A stretch of 14,704 nt of DNA from Planctomycetota bacterium (GCA_023135255.1 JAGLTN010000085.1:1-14704); one strand, 5' to 3'; positions 1-9,151 are shown, counted from the stretch's first letter. A program made the numbers and translations. The notes: generated by a model from the letters alone, not told the origin.

Positions 1-468
1 ATCCGGATGCCAATCGCGGACGGTAAAGACTATACCATTTGGATCCTCACGGATAAATTCATAATAAACCAGATTGGTTTCATCACCATCATCAATAGCC
101 AAAGAAGCTCTCATCTCTACAGAATTCGGACCTGTCGGGGTAGGTTCGATTTCCCAGGTCATCGGGTTAGGTTCCGGAGGCGTTATATCGCCAACATCTT
201 CGCCGGTTAATGCACACCTAACATCTGACCAGTCAGACTCAGCAAAATTCGGAGAAAGATCCCGGACTTTGAATCTGAAGCAATATTCCACCTCACCTTG
301 TAAACCGGCAGCGATATACTCAGGCTCTTCCTGCCAATTGCTATTAGCATCTCCGTCGTTGATACACTCGAAATAGTATTCAACATCCCAGCCCCAGCTG
401 TTAATAACTGTCTTAGCTTCCATAGCGATACTTAACGTCGTCTGAGTGTAAGGCTCTACAAGCCATTT
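1..468 (-). repeat. Two Fn3-like repeats (second one cut by the window edge)
   Basis: Repeat 1 (about residues 2887-2973) runs from 'KWLVEPYTQTTLSIAMEA' through 'DVEYYFEC' and 'VEYCFRFKVRD' to 'AESDWSDV'. Repeat 2 starts at about 2989 ('MTWEIEPTPTGPNSVEMRA', then 'VYYEF') and continues off the window. The two align at W-x-(V/I)-E-P, at S-(I/V)-x-M and at (E/V)-Y-Y-(F/E). Such domains are beta-sandwich spacers or ligand-binding modules. Confidence 0.65.
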
Positions 469-3400
469 AGCTGTCATACCGCTGGCAGTTACCATCCAGC
501 ACTGAGCTATCCTGGAATAATCTTTAAAGTCAATTTTATCATCCGCTACAAGGTTAGCACCCTGACACCAACTGTTATCAACTGTACATTCAGTATCCAA
601 ATAAAGCCAGTATTGTGCCAAAATAGCAAGATCACCAAATTCCACTTTTCCGCTGTTATCAAGATCGCAGATTCGACACTCATCACCAATCGAATAATGG
701 TAACCCATATCCACGACAGTCTGGTCATACTTACCATCAGTCCTGGTAGTATAGGCCTGTAAACCAAACTCAGTTGCATCCGCGCTGCCAGCATCGATTG
801 CTGGACTGTCTTCGGTCTGATTCGGATCATCGATCTCTGCATGGCTGAGGAAGTAATCACCCCTAAAACCTGAAGCAAAGAATGGATCAACATAAAGGTT
901 ATTCGGACCCCAGATAACATCACATTCATTTGCAACGAACACTGCTGTCTCACCGCCAAGCACAATACTGTACGATACTTCCAGAGTAGAGCCGCTGGTG
1001 TTGCCATCTTGTTCAGATGCAACAGCCAACTGGTGACCGCTGCTGGCAGTATTGTTCCAGAAGATACTATTAATTATATTCGTATAACTGCCATAGCCGC
1101 AATACAAACCACCACCGTAGTTATAAGGTGACGGGAAGTTGATTCCGGCAATCATATTATTCGCAACCGTACAGTTAGAAACATTAAGCTGAGATAACCA
1201 GTTAGCCGAAATACCGCCACCGTCTCTTTCTGCTGTGTTAGATGTGATCAGACAGTTACGCAAACTGGAATTTGTATTGGAGAAATACACACCACCACCA
1301 GATGCACCCGTACTGTTCATGCTGATATTACAGTCAACGACCTCAGTATTGCCGGCAGTTATATACAGACCACCACCGAGACCAAATATTTCATCAGGGA
1401 ATATATTCGCATCCGGAGGCTGAATAGTAGAGTTATAAACAATTGTAGTATTCTCCACAAGACCATCACCGTCAGCATAATAAAGACCACCGCCGTGGAA
1501 AGCTGAATTATTAACAAAATTACAATCAATGATCTTCGCGTCTATACCGCCGCAATACATACCGCCGCCAATCGCAGCAAGGTTGTCGGTGAAGCTACAA
1601 TTCTTAAACGTAGGCTTTGCATTATCACGAGCTGCAACAGCACCACCATAACTGATGAATGGTTTATCATTATCAGCCGGGACATTTACATCAGCCTCGT
1701 TGTCAACGAAGTCACAGTCATAGAAATAAGGTGTACTGTTACTGTCGCAATAAACCGCACCACCTAAGGAATCAATCCTCAAAGGAGCCGCAGGTGTCAT
1801 TATCAGATCCCACCCGCCATTCAATCCGTTAATTCCACAGGAACCGCCGTAACTTCTGTTGCCTTCGAAGTAACATTCCTTAAATACAGGACTGCAATCA
1901 GGCCCAACAAACACAGCTCCGCCTAATCCGCTGTACCTGGTATATTCGTCATACTGACCATCATAACCTCTGCCGTCAAAATGATAACCGAAAGGCCAAT
2001 AAATCAATGTCCAAGAGTAATAACTGTAAGGCTCACCATAATACCAACCGCCGCCAAGACCAGCATCTCCATAAATGTAGTTATCGTTATCTTCAAAACC
2101 ATCACCGCCGTTACCGCCGTCACCACCCTGCGCTGAACAATCAATAAAGTCGCAGTTAATAAACGTTGGATTACTCGGACCTTGTTCTTCACCAGCCATA
2201 TCCCATCCAATATACATAGCAACAGCACCACCATGTGCCCCGCCGGGCCAACCGCCCATACCACCGTTGTTTTGCGCCTCATCACCATTAACACCATTAC
2301 CACCATCACCACCTATAGTATTACAATTTACAAATCTGCAGTTCTTGATAGTCGGAGATGCCTTAGAACACACAAGCGCAACACCGGCATTAGTACCGGA
2401 ATTCCTACCAGACATATTCGAAAAAGTATTAGGATCTGAATCTCCGTCATCACCATCAACAGTACGAATACTAAAATCACGAATAGTAATACCATTGAGC
2501 ACAGCCTGGGGACCGACATCTATAAAAGTAAATGCTCTGCCGTGGCTTCCGCCCTCAACAAGAAGTTGTTCGATGATCGTACCTGCAACGCAGTTCGGGT
2601 CATCAGGACTGCTGCTTGCAATAGTAATATTTTTACCAATAATAGTGAAACCTTCCTGCACACGATAAGTTCCACTGGCAAGAATAATAGTATCCAGCTC
2701 TCGGGCAGTATCAATAGCTGCCTGCAATGCGCCTGCATCACCGCCCGGAACAGAAATTACACCTGGTGTTTCAAATTCTATAGTAACTATCTTGTCACCA
2801 TCCATGACAACCGTGTTTTCCAATGTCAATAATGTATCATCGTCTGTACCGCTCCACTGTTTAACCCTGTAGCCACCATCCGGCGCCGCCGTTATAGTAA
2901 CAACCGTATCACGAGGATAAACACCATTTGCATCAGGCTCAGGATCAACCTCATAGCTGCCGTTGCCGCCGACAATACTTACATCAAGAATACACGAATT
3001 TTTAACAAAACCTACAACAACAGTCTTGTTGGTATTCATATGTACTGTGTTAGTCGTCGCTGTCAGGTTGTCATTATCGCTGCCGCCCCACTGCACCTGG
3101 TAATTTGCCGGCGGATCACTTACCGTAAGTGTAACCGTCGTGTATTGAGTGTAATAAGTAATGCCGCACGGATCAATAACAGGCACAACATTAATATCAG
3201 GATCCGTTATTGCTATAAAGTTAAGCTCCATAATATCTGTGTCAAACATCGGATGATGATAACCCATATCAACGATATCTTCGTCCGGGCCTGAATCTGT
3301 ACGTGTAGTATAGCCGTCAAAACCGAGCACGCTTGCAAAATCACTGCCCGTATCAACTGACGGACTGTCCACAAGCTGACCTGCTGATATCTGTGACAGG

Positions 3401-6400
3401 AGATAATCACCCATGAACAACGGATCCTGGTTTCTATTCTCAGTATACGGTGCCCATCCATTGCTGTCAGGATACATATTCGGATCCCAACCTTCTATGA
3501 AGCAGTTCGTATCTGCATAGACAGAAACATCTCCTGGGCCAATATTACTGTATGTAACATATACCGATGCTGGTTCCTCTTCAACACCAACAGAAATCTG
3601 AACACCAGGATTATCCCAGACAATAGAATTAACGATATTTGCACTACCACCATTAGAAACATCAATACCTGCTCCGAAAGTACCAACATAAGACGACGCT
3701 TCAAGATGTATCACAGTTATTCCGAGATGCAGCATACTTGGCATTCCTGGATATTCATAGTAACCGCCCCATTCCATCCTGTCTTTCCGGTTATCCCATG
3801 TATTATGCAGTATGATTTCCTGAGTTGCATCATTATAACCAACACCAGTCATCGAATGACCTGTAACAGTGATCAGTACCGGATAACCAGCGTCTATTTC
3901 TGCTTTATAATCCTCGAATGAAAATCCGCCTGCTGCATAAGTATCAACCATTTGGTTATAGTTTTCTGTTACAATATAACTCCGCGATTCAGCAAACAGC
4001 CTCATACCATGGCAACCAGCAGTCGCAGGTAATCCCCAAGATGAAGGTGGAATAAAGTTATATATTTTTTCCCCGTATGGTTCAAACCAAAACCATGTAC
4101 CACCATCTGGAAGACTGTCTTTACTGCCATTGTCGTCACCATGCCAGTCCCACTTCCACTGGCTTGTTCCCATAAAGTCAGCGGTACAACTGCCCCATTG
4201 ATGTTCAGTCGTACCATTTACTTCCCACGGATCAGGACCTTCTGCAAGCTCAGCAATCCAGTAATCATCTACATGGCCGTTAGTAGTTCTGCCGTCAACG
4301 CCATTCTGTGTTGCAATAATTGAACAGGAACCTGCTATAGGATTATTAGGGTCAGCACCCTGACCAAGATTTGTCAGAGGCACAACACCGCCGTTGGTCG
4401 GCCCGGTGTACATATTCGGATAACCATTACGATCATAGTAACCGAATACCATACCAGCTGCCGTAGCCGAACAACCATAAGTCCACGTCGAAGTGGGAAC
4501 ACTTGCAAGAACTACATCACCCAAAGCACTTACCGGCTGCACCTGAAGATGCAGTGCTATTGATTCAGGACTTGGTGGCGGACTGTTTTGGTCTAAAATT
4601 ATAAGATTGCTTAATTCTTCTGCACTAAGATCGTCACCATAAGTTGTAAGCCCTGAAACTGGCGATCCGCCTTCCTCTGAACTGCCACCCATGCCAATCA
4701 AAGATCCTATCCGGTTGCCGACAATAGTACAATTCGATATTGTCGGGTCAGCCCATGTCGTAACTGCTATACCACCGCCGTCATGACTCGCTATGTTATC
4801 CGTTATCAGACAGTTGATTACTGACTGATACTCTCCGCCATCAAAGAACAAACCACCACCAGAATATTCAGCAAGGTTTTCAGAAATATTGCAGTCAACA
4901 ATATTAACGTCAAGACTGCTGATATGTATACCGCCGCCGCTGCCGTCAGTTATGAATAGTAGGTTAGGATCTATCAAAGCCCTGGATTCATTGCCAATAA
5001 TGTTACATCCTATGATATCAGCTACACCATAGTTACCATAAATACCGCCGCCCTGCATAGCTATATTGCCGACAATATTACTGTCTTCAATAACAGGATT
5101 CGAATCAGCAAAGTGAATTCCACCGCCGATATCAGCTTGGTTCTCGTTTATATGACAATTTTTGAAAATAACAGAAGCTGTATCTTCAGAACAAACACCG
5201 CCACCATGACTGACTATAGGACTAAGGCGATATCTTCCCTGCATCTGGGATGCTACATTATTCGATATAATACAATTTTCAAACAGCGTATTACTGCCCC
5301 TGTCACAGTAAACACCCGCACCGAACGATGGTAATTCGTATGAAATTTGAGGCTCATAACGTTTTGGACCATAAAAACCACCTAAACCACTCATACCGCT
5401 GACAACAGTATTGCCGGTTATCTCACAGTTTATAAAATTAACATCAGAATTTAATCCGCAGTATACCGCTCCGCCGTAACCGCCATACCACTTATAATCG
5501 CCATAATAACCCAAATAGTCTGTGTCATCAATAGTGTACTCTGATCTATAATAAGTACCAAACATACCCATAGGATCGGTAGCAGGATTTGCTGATTTAT
5601 CCCAGATTTCCCACAATTCCCTGCTGGTATCAGAATTAGCGGGATCCGAATTCGTCCCACCAACATTAGTTCTGGGGTCGATATTACGGAATTCAAAAGA
5701 CATAAATGTACTCCAGTTACCGCCGTAGTTGGACCGGTTGCCGCTTTGCGCGTGGAAGTCACCGCCGTTACCACCGCTGCCGCCGATTGCTCTGTTATCC
5801 TGGAATGTACAATTAATAAACTGTGGTGCAGAATCGGTTCCGCAATAAACCGCGCCGCCTCTCGACCAGCCTCCCCAGCCTCCTCGACCAGCGTTAAAGG
5901 TAGCGTCAGCATCATGGCCATTGCCGCCGTCGCCGGCTTCACCTTCATTGTTCCTGATGATGCAGTTTCTAATTATCGGACTCGCATCGGCGTGAATGTA
6001 AATACAACCTCCCTGGAAAGATGGACCATCACCACCATTAAATCCGGCATCCCTCGGAGTACCGCCAGGCAGCCATGACCAACCGGCATTAATCATTGTC
6101 AAACCATCAATTACCGTGCCATTATCAATAATACCACTTATCCAAAACGCACGTTCGCGATAACCTCCGCGGTCAATAATTGTATCCGCAACATATAACG
6201 GGTCATTAGGATTTCTTGAACGTATATGAACATTTTTATAAAGTTCAATAACCGGCCCACGATAAACACCCTTATAAACTTCGATTACATCGCCATCCTG
6301 GGCCGCAAAGAGAGCATCACGAATATCAGAATAATAACCATCTCCGCCGTCACTTTTTACCTTGAGAACCTTAGGCGTTTCGAATTCTACTATGACTGTT

Positions 6401-9126
6401 TTATCTGAATTCATGATAACAGTATTAGTCAACTCTGTAGAAGAATCACTTTCAGTCCCATCCCAGTAGGCAACCCTGTAACTAAAATTAGGATTCGCGA
6501 CAAGAGTTACTACGGTGCCGGAATAAAAATCATTATTTTCCATTACCGGTATCGTTGTTACCGTACCATACGGGTTAACGATCTCAATATTAAGATGATA
6601 CACCGGCATATCAGCAGTCTTTGGACTGTGATAACCTAAATCAACCATACCAGCATCACCTGAGCCGGTTGGGTTTGTCAGGCTGTCAGTTCTGGTTGTA
6701 TAATTCTCCAACCCGACATTTACAGCCGAGGTGCTTCCCGCATCGACAGCCATGCTCTGCGGCTGATTTGGATCGGCTGCGGTCTGACTAAGATAATAAT
6801 CACCAAGGTCGCCAGAAACAAAATTCGGGTCGTCGTCAATATTAGCATTGGCATTCGCCAAACCATTAAGCTCAATCTTACCTGTATAAACCGTCTCTCC
6901 GCCGGGAACATAAACCCGGTAGTCACCGTCCGGATTCGAATAAAACAGGTTGTTATTCAATACAGACTGACTGTTTTCGTCACTCTCGTAAACAGCAACC
7001 TTATTGCACTGATTAAATATACAATTCTCTATCACAGGACTGCCGTTAAAGTTATTGTAAACAGCGCCGCCTGTTCCTGTAGGTGATGTAATTGTATTTT
7101 CACTGAAAGTATTATTGGTAAACAAAATCACAGAATAATTTAAATTAAATTCACTCGATATAGCGGAACCTTCATAGACCGCTGAGTTGTCAACAAATAA
7201 ACAGTTCTTAACCTCTGTTTGACCGGGAAAGAAGAAATAAATACCGCCGCCGTAACCTGATGAACTGTTTCTCAATATCCTGCAATTTTCAAAAGTAACT
7301 TCAACGTTGCTCGCGTAAACACCGCCTCCATATGCGCCACTCTCGAAAGTACTGTTGTCGGTGATATCGCAATCAACTACCCTCGAACCTAAGCCCGCTC
7401 TGTTACCGGACAGATATATACCGCCTGCTTCATCCTCAGCTAAGTTACTTATAAAAGTACAATTTGTAAACAAGTCAGGGTTTGGATTCCCAACTGATGG
7501 GTCAATAGGTTGGAAATTTTCAAAGTAAACACCACCACCTATAAGAGCCTCGTTGGAAATAACGGATGTTGAATACATTGCTACCTTACAAAACTGTCCA
7601 TCGCCTATTAAACTGATAGCTCCACCATATTCGGTAGCCTCGTTTAAACCAAATGAACATGAATTAATTTCAAGAACTGAACCACTTATCGTGGAAATTG
7701 CTCCGCCATTCCCCCAACTGAAATTAGTGCCGTCGTCAACACCTGCTGTATTCGCGTTTAAAGAAGAATGCGAAATGTGAATATCACAACCCATATCAGT
7801 ATTGATAGCACCACCGTCAAACATGGCATAGTTACTAAGGAACTTCGTGTCATTGATGTCAAAGATACACAAGGCCTCAGCCTCTATTGCACCACCGGAA
7901 CCATTCAATGCCTGGTTATGATTAAATACACACCCAGCATTAATGTTCAAAATACTTCCCGTCGCACAGTAGATGGCACCACCACTCTCACCTGCATCGT
8001 TGTGCTCAAATGTAGATGAATTCAGATTATTAGACGATTGCGTATTGTAATAAACAGCACCACCATGTCTCATATTGTTGGTAATGGTAGTACCCTGGGA
8101 TCCATCAGTTGCCGGATTATCGGGGTCTAAGTCGCTATTACCCATCTGACCACCTTGCCCGCCAAGACCCACTGTTACAGTATTGCTTGTAAAAGTACAT
8201 CTGGTTATATTGGGGTCAGATAATTGATCTGCGTAAATTACACCACCCTGACCATCACCTATACCATCACCTCCATCACCGCCATCACTGGCATATATTT
8301 CATATTGAGGAACAGCTCCTAAACCGGCACCACCTGCACCGCCGATACCGCCGTGCGCAAAGTTGTCGGCAAAATTACAATCGACGATCGTAGGTGTACT
8401 CGCCATGCCGCAGTAAATTGCACCACCTAAGCCGTTACCATCACCATCACCACCGGCGCCGCCAGGCAATATAGCCTCAATGGTTATAACACCAGTGACA
8501 GGGTCTTGGGTATATATGAAAAATCCAGGAGCACCTACACCACCTACCGCACCGTAAATATGACAGTTTTGGAAAACACAATTTTTAATCACCGGAGCAA
8601 TGGAAACTCCGGGCGTAATAACCGAACCAACATAAATCGCACCGCCGTAACCATCACCCTTAATTGACTCACCTGCCCACGTATCAGGATCAGGATTAGT
8701 GGGGTCTACACCAGTCAGGTCCCCATCAGCACCTATAGGCCCGGTGGCCATACCATTGATTATAGTAAAACCTGTAACAACAACATTACAATCCTGGTCA
8801 TCGACAAATGTAAAAGCCCTGCCTGAATTACCACAGTCTATAACTGTATCAGCAACACAACATGGGTCTGTAGGAGTATATGACTGTATCGTCAATTCTC
8901 TGACACCTGCCGGTATTGTAATACCAGTAACAGCAGGAACTGTATAAGGGACACCGCCATTGGAAGATATCCTCTTGACAATAACCCAATCACCATCATC
9001 ACACGCGTTAACCGCCGATGCAATAGTGGGGTATTCATTTGTTGGTACGGATCGAACCGTAGCAGCAAAAACTGACATTTGAATTGCTAACAAAATAATT
9101 ACACAAGCAAATAGTCTGCTTTTCAT
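1..9126 (-). CDS. Giant secreted multi-module beta-helix protein with embedded cysteine peptidase (C-terminus off the left edge)
   Basis: The frame is open from an ATG at 9126 to position 1 (3042 codons, no stop), so the C-terminus is outside the window. The start has an AGGAG six bases upstream and a clear signal peptide (MKSRLFACVIILLAIQMSVFAA), so the protein is exported by Sec. The mature part opens with 'YPTIASAVNACDDGDW', typical of extracellular pectin-lyase-like helices. Three right-handed beta-helix modules follow (about 23-790, 925-1920, 2123-2773), with recurring rungs of the form N-C-x-F-x-x-N and G-G-(A/G)-(I/V)-Y. InlB-B-like repeats lie at 842-917, 1966-2041 and 2045-2118. A C39-like peptidase lies at about 1524-1809, a dockerin-like pair at 2816-2878, and Fn3-like repeats from 2887. 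Substrate and partner are not recognisable; adhesion, polysaccharide binding or degradation are all possible. No polysaccharide-lyase catalytic motif was identified. The secretin gene lies 168 bp upstream in the same direction. Confidence 0.9.
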   Translation of the reverse strand, partial: MKSRLFACVIILLAIQMSVFAATVRSVPTNEYPTIASAVNACDDGDWVIVKRISSNGGVPYTVPAVTGITIPAGVRELTIQSYTPTDPCCVADTVIDCGNSGRAFTFVDDQDCNVVVTGFTIINGMATGPIGADGDLTGVDPTNPDPDTWAGESIKGDGYGGAIYVGSVITPGVSIAPVIKNCVFQNCHIYGAVGGVGAPGFFIYTQDPVTGVITIEAILPGGAGGDGDGNGLGGAIYCGMASTPTIVDCNFADNFAHGGIGGAGGAGLGAVPQYEIYASDGGDGGDGIGDGQGGVIYADQLSDPNITRCTFTSNTVTVGLGGQGGQMGNSDLDPDNPATDGSQGTTITNNMRHGGAVYYNTQSSNNLNSSTFEHNDAGESGGAIYCATGSILNINAGCVFNHNQALNGSGGAIEAEALCIFDINDTKFLSNYAMFDGGAINTDMGCDIHISHSSLNANTAGVDDGTNFSWGNGGAISTISGSVLEINSCSFGLNEATEYGGAISLIGDGQFCKVAMYSTSVISNEALIGGGVYFENFQPIDPSVGNPNPDLFTNCTFISNLAEDEAGGIYLSGNRAGLGSRVVDCDITDNSTFESGAYGGGVYASNVEVTFENCRILRNSSSGYGGGIYFFFPGQTEVKNCLFVDNSAVYEGSAISSEFNLNYSVILFTNNTFSENTITSPTGTGGAVYNNFNGSPVIENCIFNQCNKVAVYESDENSQSVLNNNLFYSNPDGDYRVYVPGGETVYTGKIELNGLANANANIDDDPNFVSGDLGDYYLSQTAADPNQPQSMAVDAGSTSAVNVGLENYTTRTDSLTNPTGSGDAGMVDLGYHSPKTADMPVYHLNIEIVNPYGTVTTIPVMENNDFYSGTVVTLVANPNFSYRVAYWDGTESDSSTELTNTVIMNSDKTVIVEFETPKVLKVKSDGGDGYYSDIRDALFAAQDGDVIEVYKGVYRGPVIELYKNVHIRSRNPNDPLYVADTIIDRGGYRERAFWISGIIDNGTVIDGLTMINAGWSWLPGGTPRDAGFNGGDGPSFQGGCIYIHADASPIIRNCIIRNNEGEAGDGGNGHDADATFNAGRGGWGGWSRGGAVYCGTDSAPQFINCTFQDNRAIGGSGGNGGDFHAQSGNRSNYGGNWSTFMSFEFRNIDPRTNVGGTNSDPANSDTSRELWEIWDKSANPATDPMGMFGTYYRSEYTIDDTDYLGYYGDYKWYGGYGGAVYCGLNSDVNFINCEITGNTVVSGMSGLGGFYGPKRYEPQISYELPSFGAGVYCDRGSNTLFENCIISNNVASQMQGRYRLSPIVSHGGGVCSEDTASVIFKNCHINENQADIGGGIHFADSNPVIEDSNIVGNIAMQGGGIYGNYGVADIIGCNIIGNESRALIDPNLLFITDGSGGGIHISSLDVNIVDCNISENLAEYSGGGLFFDGGEYQSVINCLITDNIASHDGGGIAVTTWADPTISNCTIVGNRIGSLIGMGGSSEEGGSPVSGLTTYGDDLSAEELSNLIILDQNSPPPSPESIALHLQVQPVSALGDVVLASVPTSTWTYGCSATAAGMVFGYYDRNGYPNMYTGPTNGGVVPLTNLGQGADPNNPIAGSCSIIATQNGVDGRTTNGHVDDYWIAELAEGPDPWEVNGTTEHQWGSCTADFMGTSQWKWDWHGDDNGSKDSLPDGGTWFWFEPYGEKIYNFIPPSSWGLPATAGCHGMRLFAESRSYIVTENYNQMVDTYAAGGFSFEDYKAEIDAGYPVLITVTGHSMTGVGYNDATQEIILHNTWDNRKDRMEWGGYYEYPGMPSMLHLGITVIHLEASSYVGTFGAGIDVSNGGSANIVNSIVWDNPGVQISVGVEEEPASVYVTYSNIGPGDVSVYADTNCFIEGWDPNMYPDSNGWAPYTENRNQDPLFMGDYLLSQISAGQLVDSPSVDTGSDFASVLGFDGYTTRTDSGPDEDIVDMGYHHPMFDTDIMELNFIAITDPDINVVPVIDPCGITYYTQYTTVTLTVSDPPANYQVQWGGSDNDNLTATTNTVHMNTNKTVVVGFVKNSCILDVSIVGGNGSYEVDPEPDANGVYPRDTVVTITAAPDGGYRVKQWSGTDDDTLLTLENTVVMDGDKIVTIEFETPGVISVPGGDAGALQAAIDTARELDTIILASGTYRVQEGFTIIGKNITIASSSPDDPNCVAGTIIEQLLVEGGSHGRAFTFIDVGPQAVLNGITIRDFSIRTVDGDDGDSDPNTFSNMSGRNSGTNAGVALVCSKASPTIKNCRFVNCNTIGGDGGNGVNGDEAQNNGGMGGWPGGAHGGAVAMYIGWDMAGEEQGPSNPTFINCDFIDCSAQGGDGGNGGDGFEDNDNYIYGDAGLGGGWYYGEPYSYYSWTLIYWPFGYHFDGRGYDGQYDEYTRYSGLGGAVFVGPDCSPVFKECYFEGNRSYGGSCGINGLNGGWDLIMTPAAPLRIDSLGGAVYCDSNSTPYFYDCDFVDNEADVNVPADNDKPFISYGGAVAARDNAKPTFKNCSFTDNLAAIGGGMYCGGIDAKIIDCNFVNNSAFHGGGLYYADGDGLVENTTIVYNSTIQPPDANIFPDEIFGLGGGLYITAGNTEVVDCNISMNSTGASGGGVYFSNTNSSLRNCLITSNTAERDGGGISANWLSQLNVSNCTVANNMIAGINFPSPYNYGGGLYCGYGSYTNIINSIFWNNTASSGHQLAVASEQDGNTSGSTLEVSYSIVLGGETAVFVANECDVIWGPNNLYVDPFFASGFRGDYFLSHAEIDDPNQTEDSPAIDAGSADATEFGLQAYTTRTDGKYDQTVVDMGYHYSIGDECRICDLDNSGKVEFGDLAILAQYWLYLDTECTVDNSWCQGANLVADDKIDFKDYSRIAQCWMVTASGMTAKWLVEPYTQTTLSIAMEAKTVINSWGWDVEYYFECINDGDANSNWQEEPEYIAAGLQGEVEYCFRFKVRDLSPNFAESDWSDVRCALTGEDVGDITPPEPNPMTWEIEPTPTGPNSVEMRASLAIDDGDETNLVYYEFIREDPNGIVFTVRDWHPD
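493..681 (-). other. Dockerin-like EF-hand pair
   Basis: Residues 2816-2878. The first loop 'DLDNSGKVEFGD' (2821-2832) fits a dockerin/EF-hand calcium loop and is followed by 'LAILAQYWL'. The second loop 'NLVADDKIDFKD' (2858-2869) lacks the usual acidic residue at position 3 and the Gly at position 6, and is followed by 'YSRIAQCWM'. Cysteines (2817, 2820, 2847, 2854) flank the loops. Such modules are common in planctomycete secreted proteins, usually without a known cohesin partner. Here the pair is internal rather than C-terminal. Confidence 0.7.
694..807 (-). repeat. Module-closing segment, copy 3
   Basis: Residues 2774-2811: 'SPAIDAGS', 'QAYTTRTD' and 'VVDMGYHY'. It closes beta-helix module 3 and is followed within five residues by the dockerin-like pair rather than by an InlB-B-like repeat. 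Confidence 0.8.
2773..2994 (-). repeat. InlB-B-like bacterial repeat 3
   Basis: Residues 2045-2118, with 'PRDTVVTITAAPDGGYRVKQW' (residues 2071-2091) and the ending 'NTVVMDGDKIVTIEF'. It sits three residues after copy 2 and leads directly into module 3. Confidence 0.75.
3004..3231 (-). repeat. InlB-B-like bacterial repeat 2
   Basis: Residues 1966-2041, with 'TQYTTVTLTVSDPPANYQVQW' (residues 1992-2012) and the ending 'NTVHMNTNKTVVVGF'. It is the first of two tandem copies between modules 2 and 3. Confidence 0.72.
3253..3366 (-). repeat. Module-closing segment, copy 2
   Basis: Residues 1921-1958: 'SPSVDTGS', 'DGYTTRTD' and 'IVDMGYHH'. It is preceded by 'MGDYLLSQ', as in copy 1 ('LGDYYLSQ'). 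Confidence 0.8.
3691..4704 (-). other. C39-like (papain-fold) cysteine peptidase domain inserted in beta-helix module 2, with its linker
   Basis: Residues 1475-1812 interrupt the helix. A linker rich in Gly, Ser and Pro (1475-1522) leads into a domain at about 1524-1809. This domain shows a nucleophile motif 'WTYGCSATAAGMVFGYYD' (Cys1552), 'NGHVDDYW' (His1618), 'CTADFMGTSQ' (1647-1656), the catalytic-His segment 'VLITVTGHSMTGVGYN' (His1757) and 'LHNTWDN' (Asn1775). This Cys-His-Asn order and spacing fit the C39-like peptidase clan. The domain resembles secreted family members of the 'GCGPTAAGM...GYYD' type seen in environmental bacteria. Catalytic residues look intact. Its substrate is unknown; processing of the host protein or of surface proteins is conceivable. 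Confidence 0.75.
6376..6603 (-). repeat. InlB-B-like bacterial repeat 1
   Basis: Residues 842-917. The pattern is a strand-rich domain with 'YSGTVVTLVANPNFSYRVAYW' near its middle (residues 868-888) and 'NTVIMNSDKTVIVEF' at its end. This is the usual layout of divergent InlB B-repeat/bacterial repeat domains, which act as rigid spacers in surface proteins. It links beta-helix modules 1 and 2. Confidence 0.75.
6628..6756 (-). repeat. Module-closing segment, copy 1
   Basis: Residues 791-833 end module 1. They contain 'AVDAGS', 'ENYTTRTD' and 'GMVDLGYHS'. This segment follows the last helix rungs ('GDYYLSQ') and precedes the InlB-B-like repeat. The same block closes modules 2 and 3. Confidence 0.8.
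9061..9126 (-). other. Signal peptide of the giant protein
   Basis: Residues 1-22 show a basic start (MKSR), a hydrophobic core (LFACVIILLAI) and a small-residue end (SVFAA). Signal peptidase I cleavage is most likely around A21/A22. There is no lipobox, so a lipoprotein is unlikely. Confidence 0.85.
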
Positions 9127-9132
9127 GTTCTG

Positions 9133-9137
9133 CTCCT
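9133..9137 (-). promoter_or_regulatory. Ribosome binding site of the giant gene
   Basis: AGGAG lies six bases before the ATG at 9126 and fixes the start, which is also the residue that gives a complete signal peptide. Confidence 0.75.
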
Positions 9138-9151
9138 AAACCTTAATTTTC

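Noticed and set aside
5451..5948. A 165-codon minus-strand frame and many other frames of 60-165 codons within 1-9126
   Set aside because: They overlap the 3042-codon frame with its signal peptide and recognisable domains; their translations look like out-of-frame Gly/Asn/Asp-rich coding sequence.
8221..8460. RTX calcium-binding repeats or a CRISPR/minisatellite array in the repetitive CACC/GCC-rich DNA
   Set aside because: The repetition comes from Gly/Asp codons; there is no tandem GGxGxDxxx register and no fixed-length repeat-spacer pattern.
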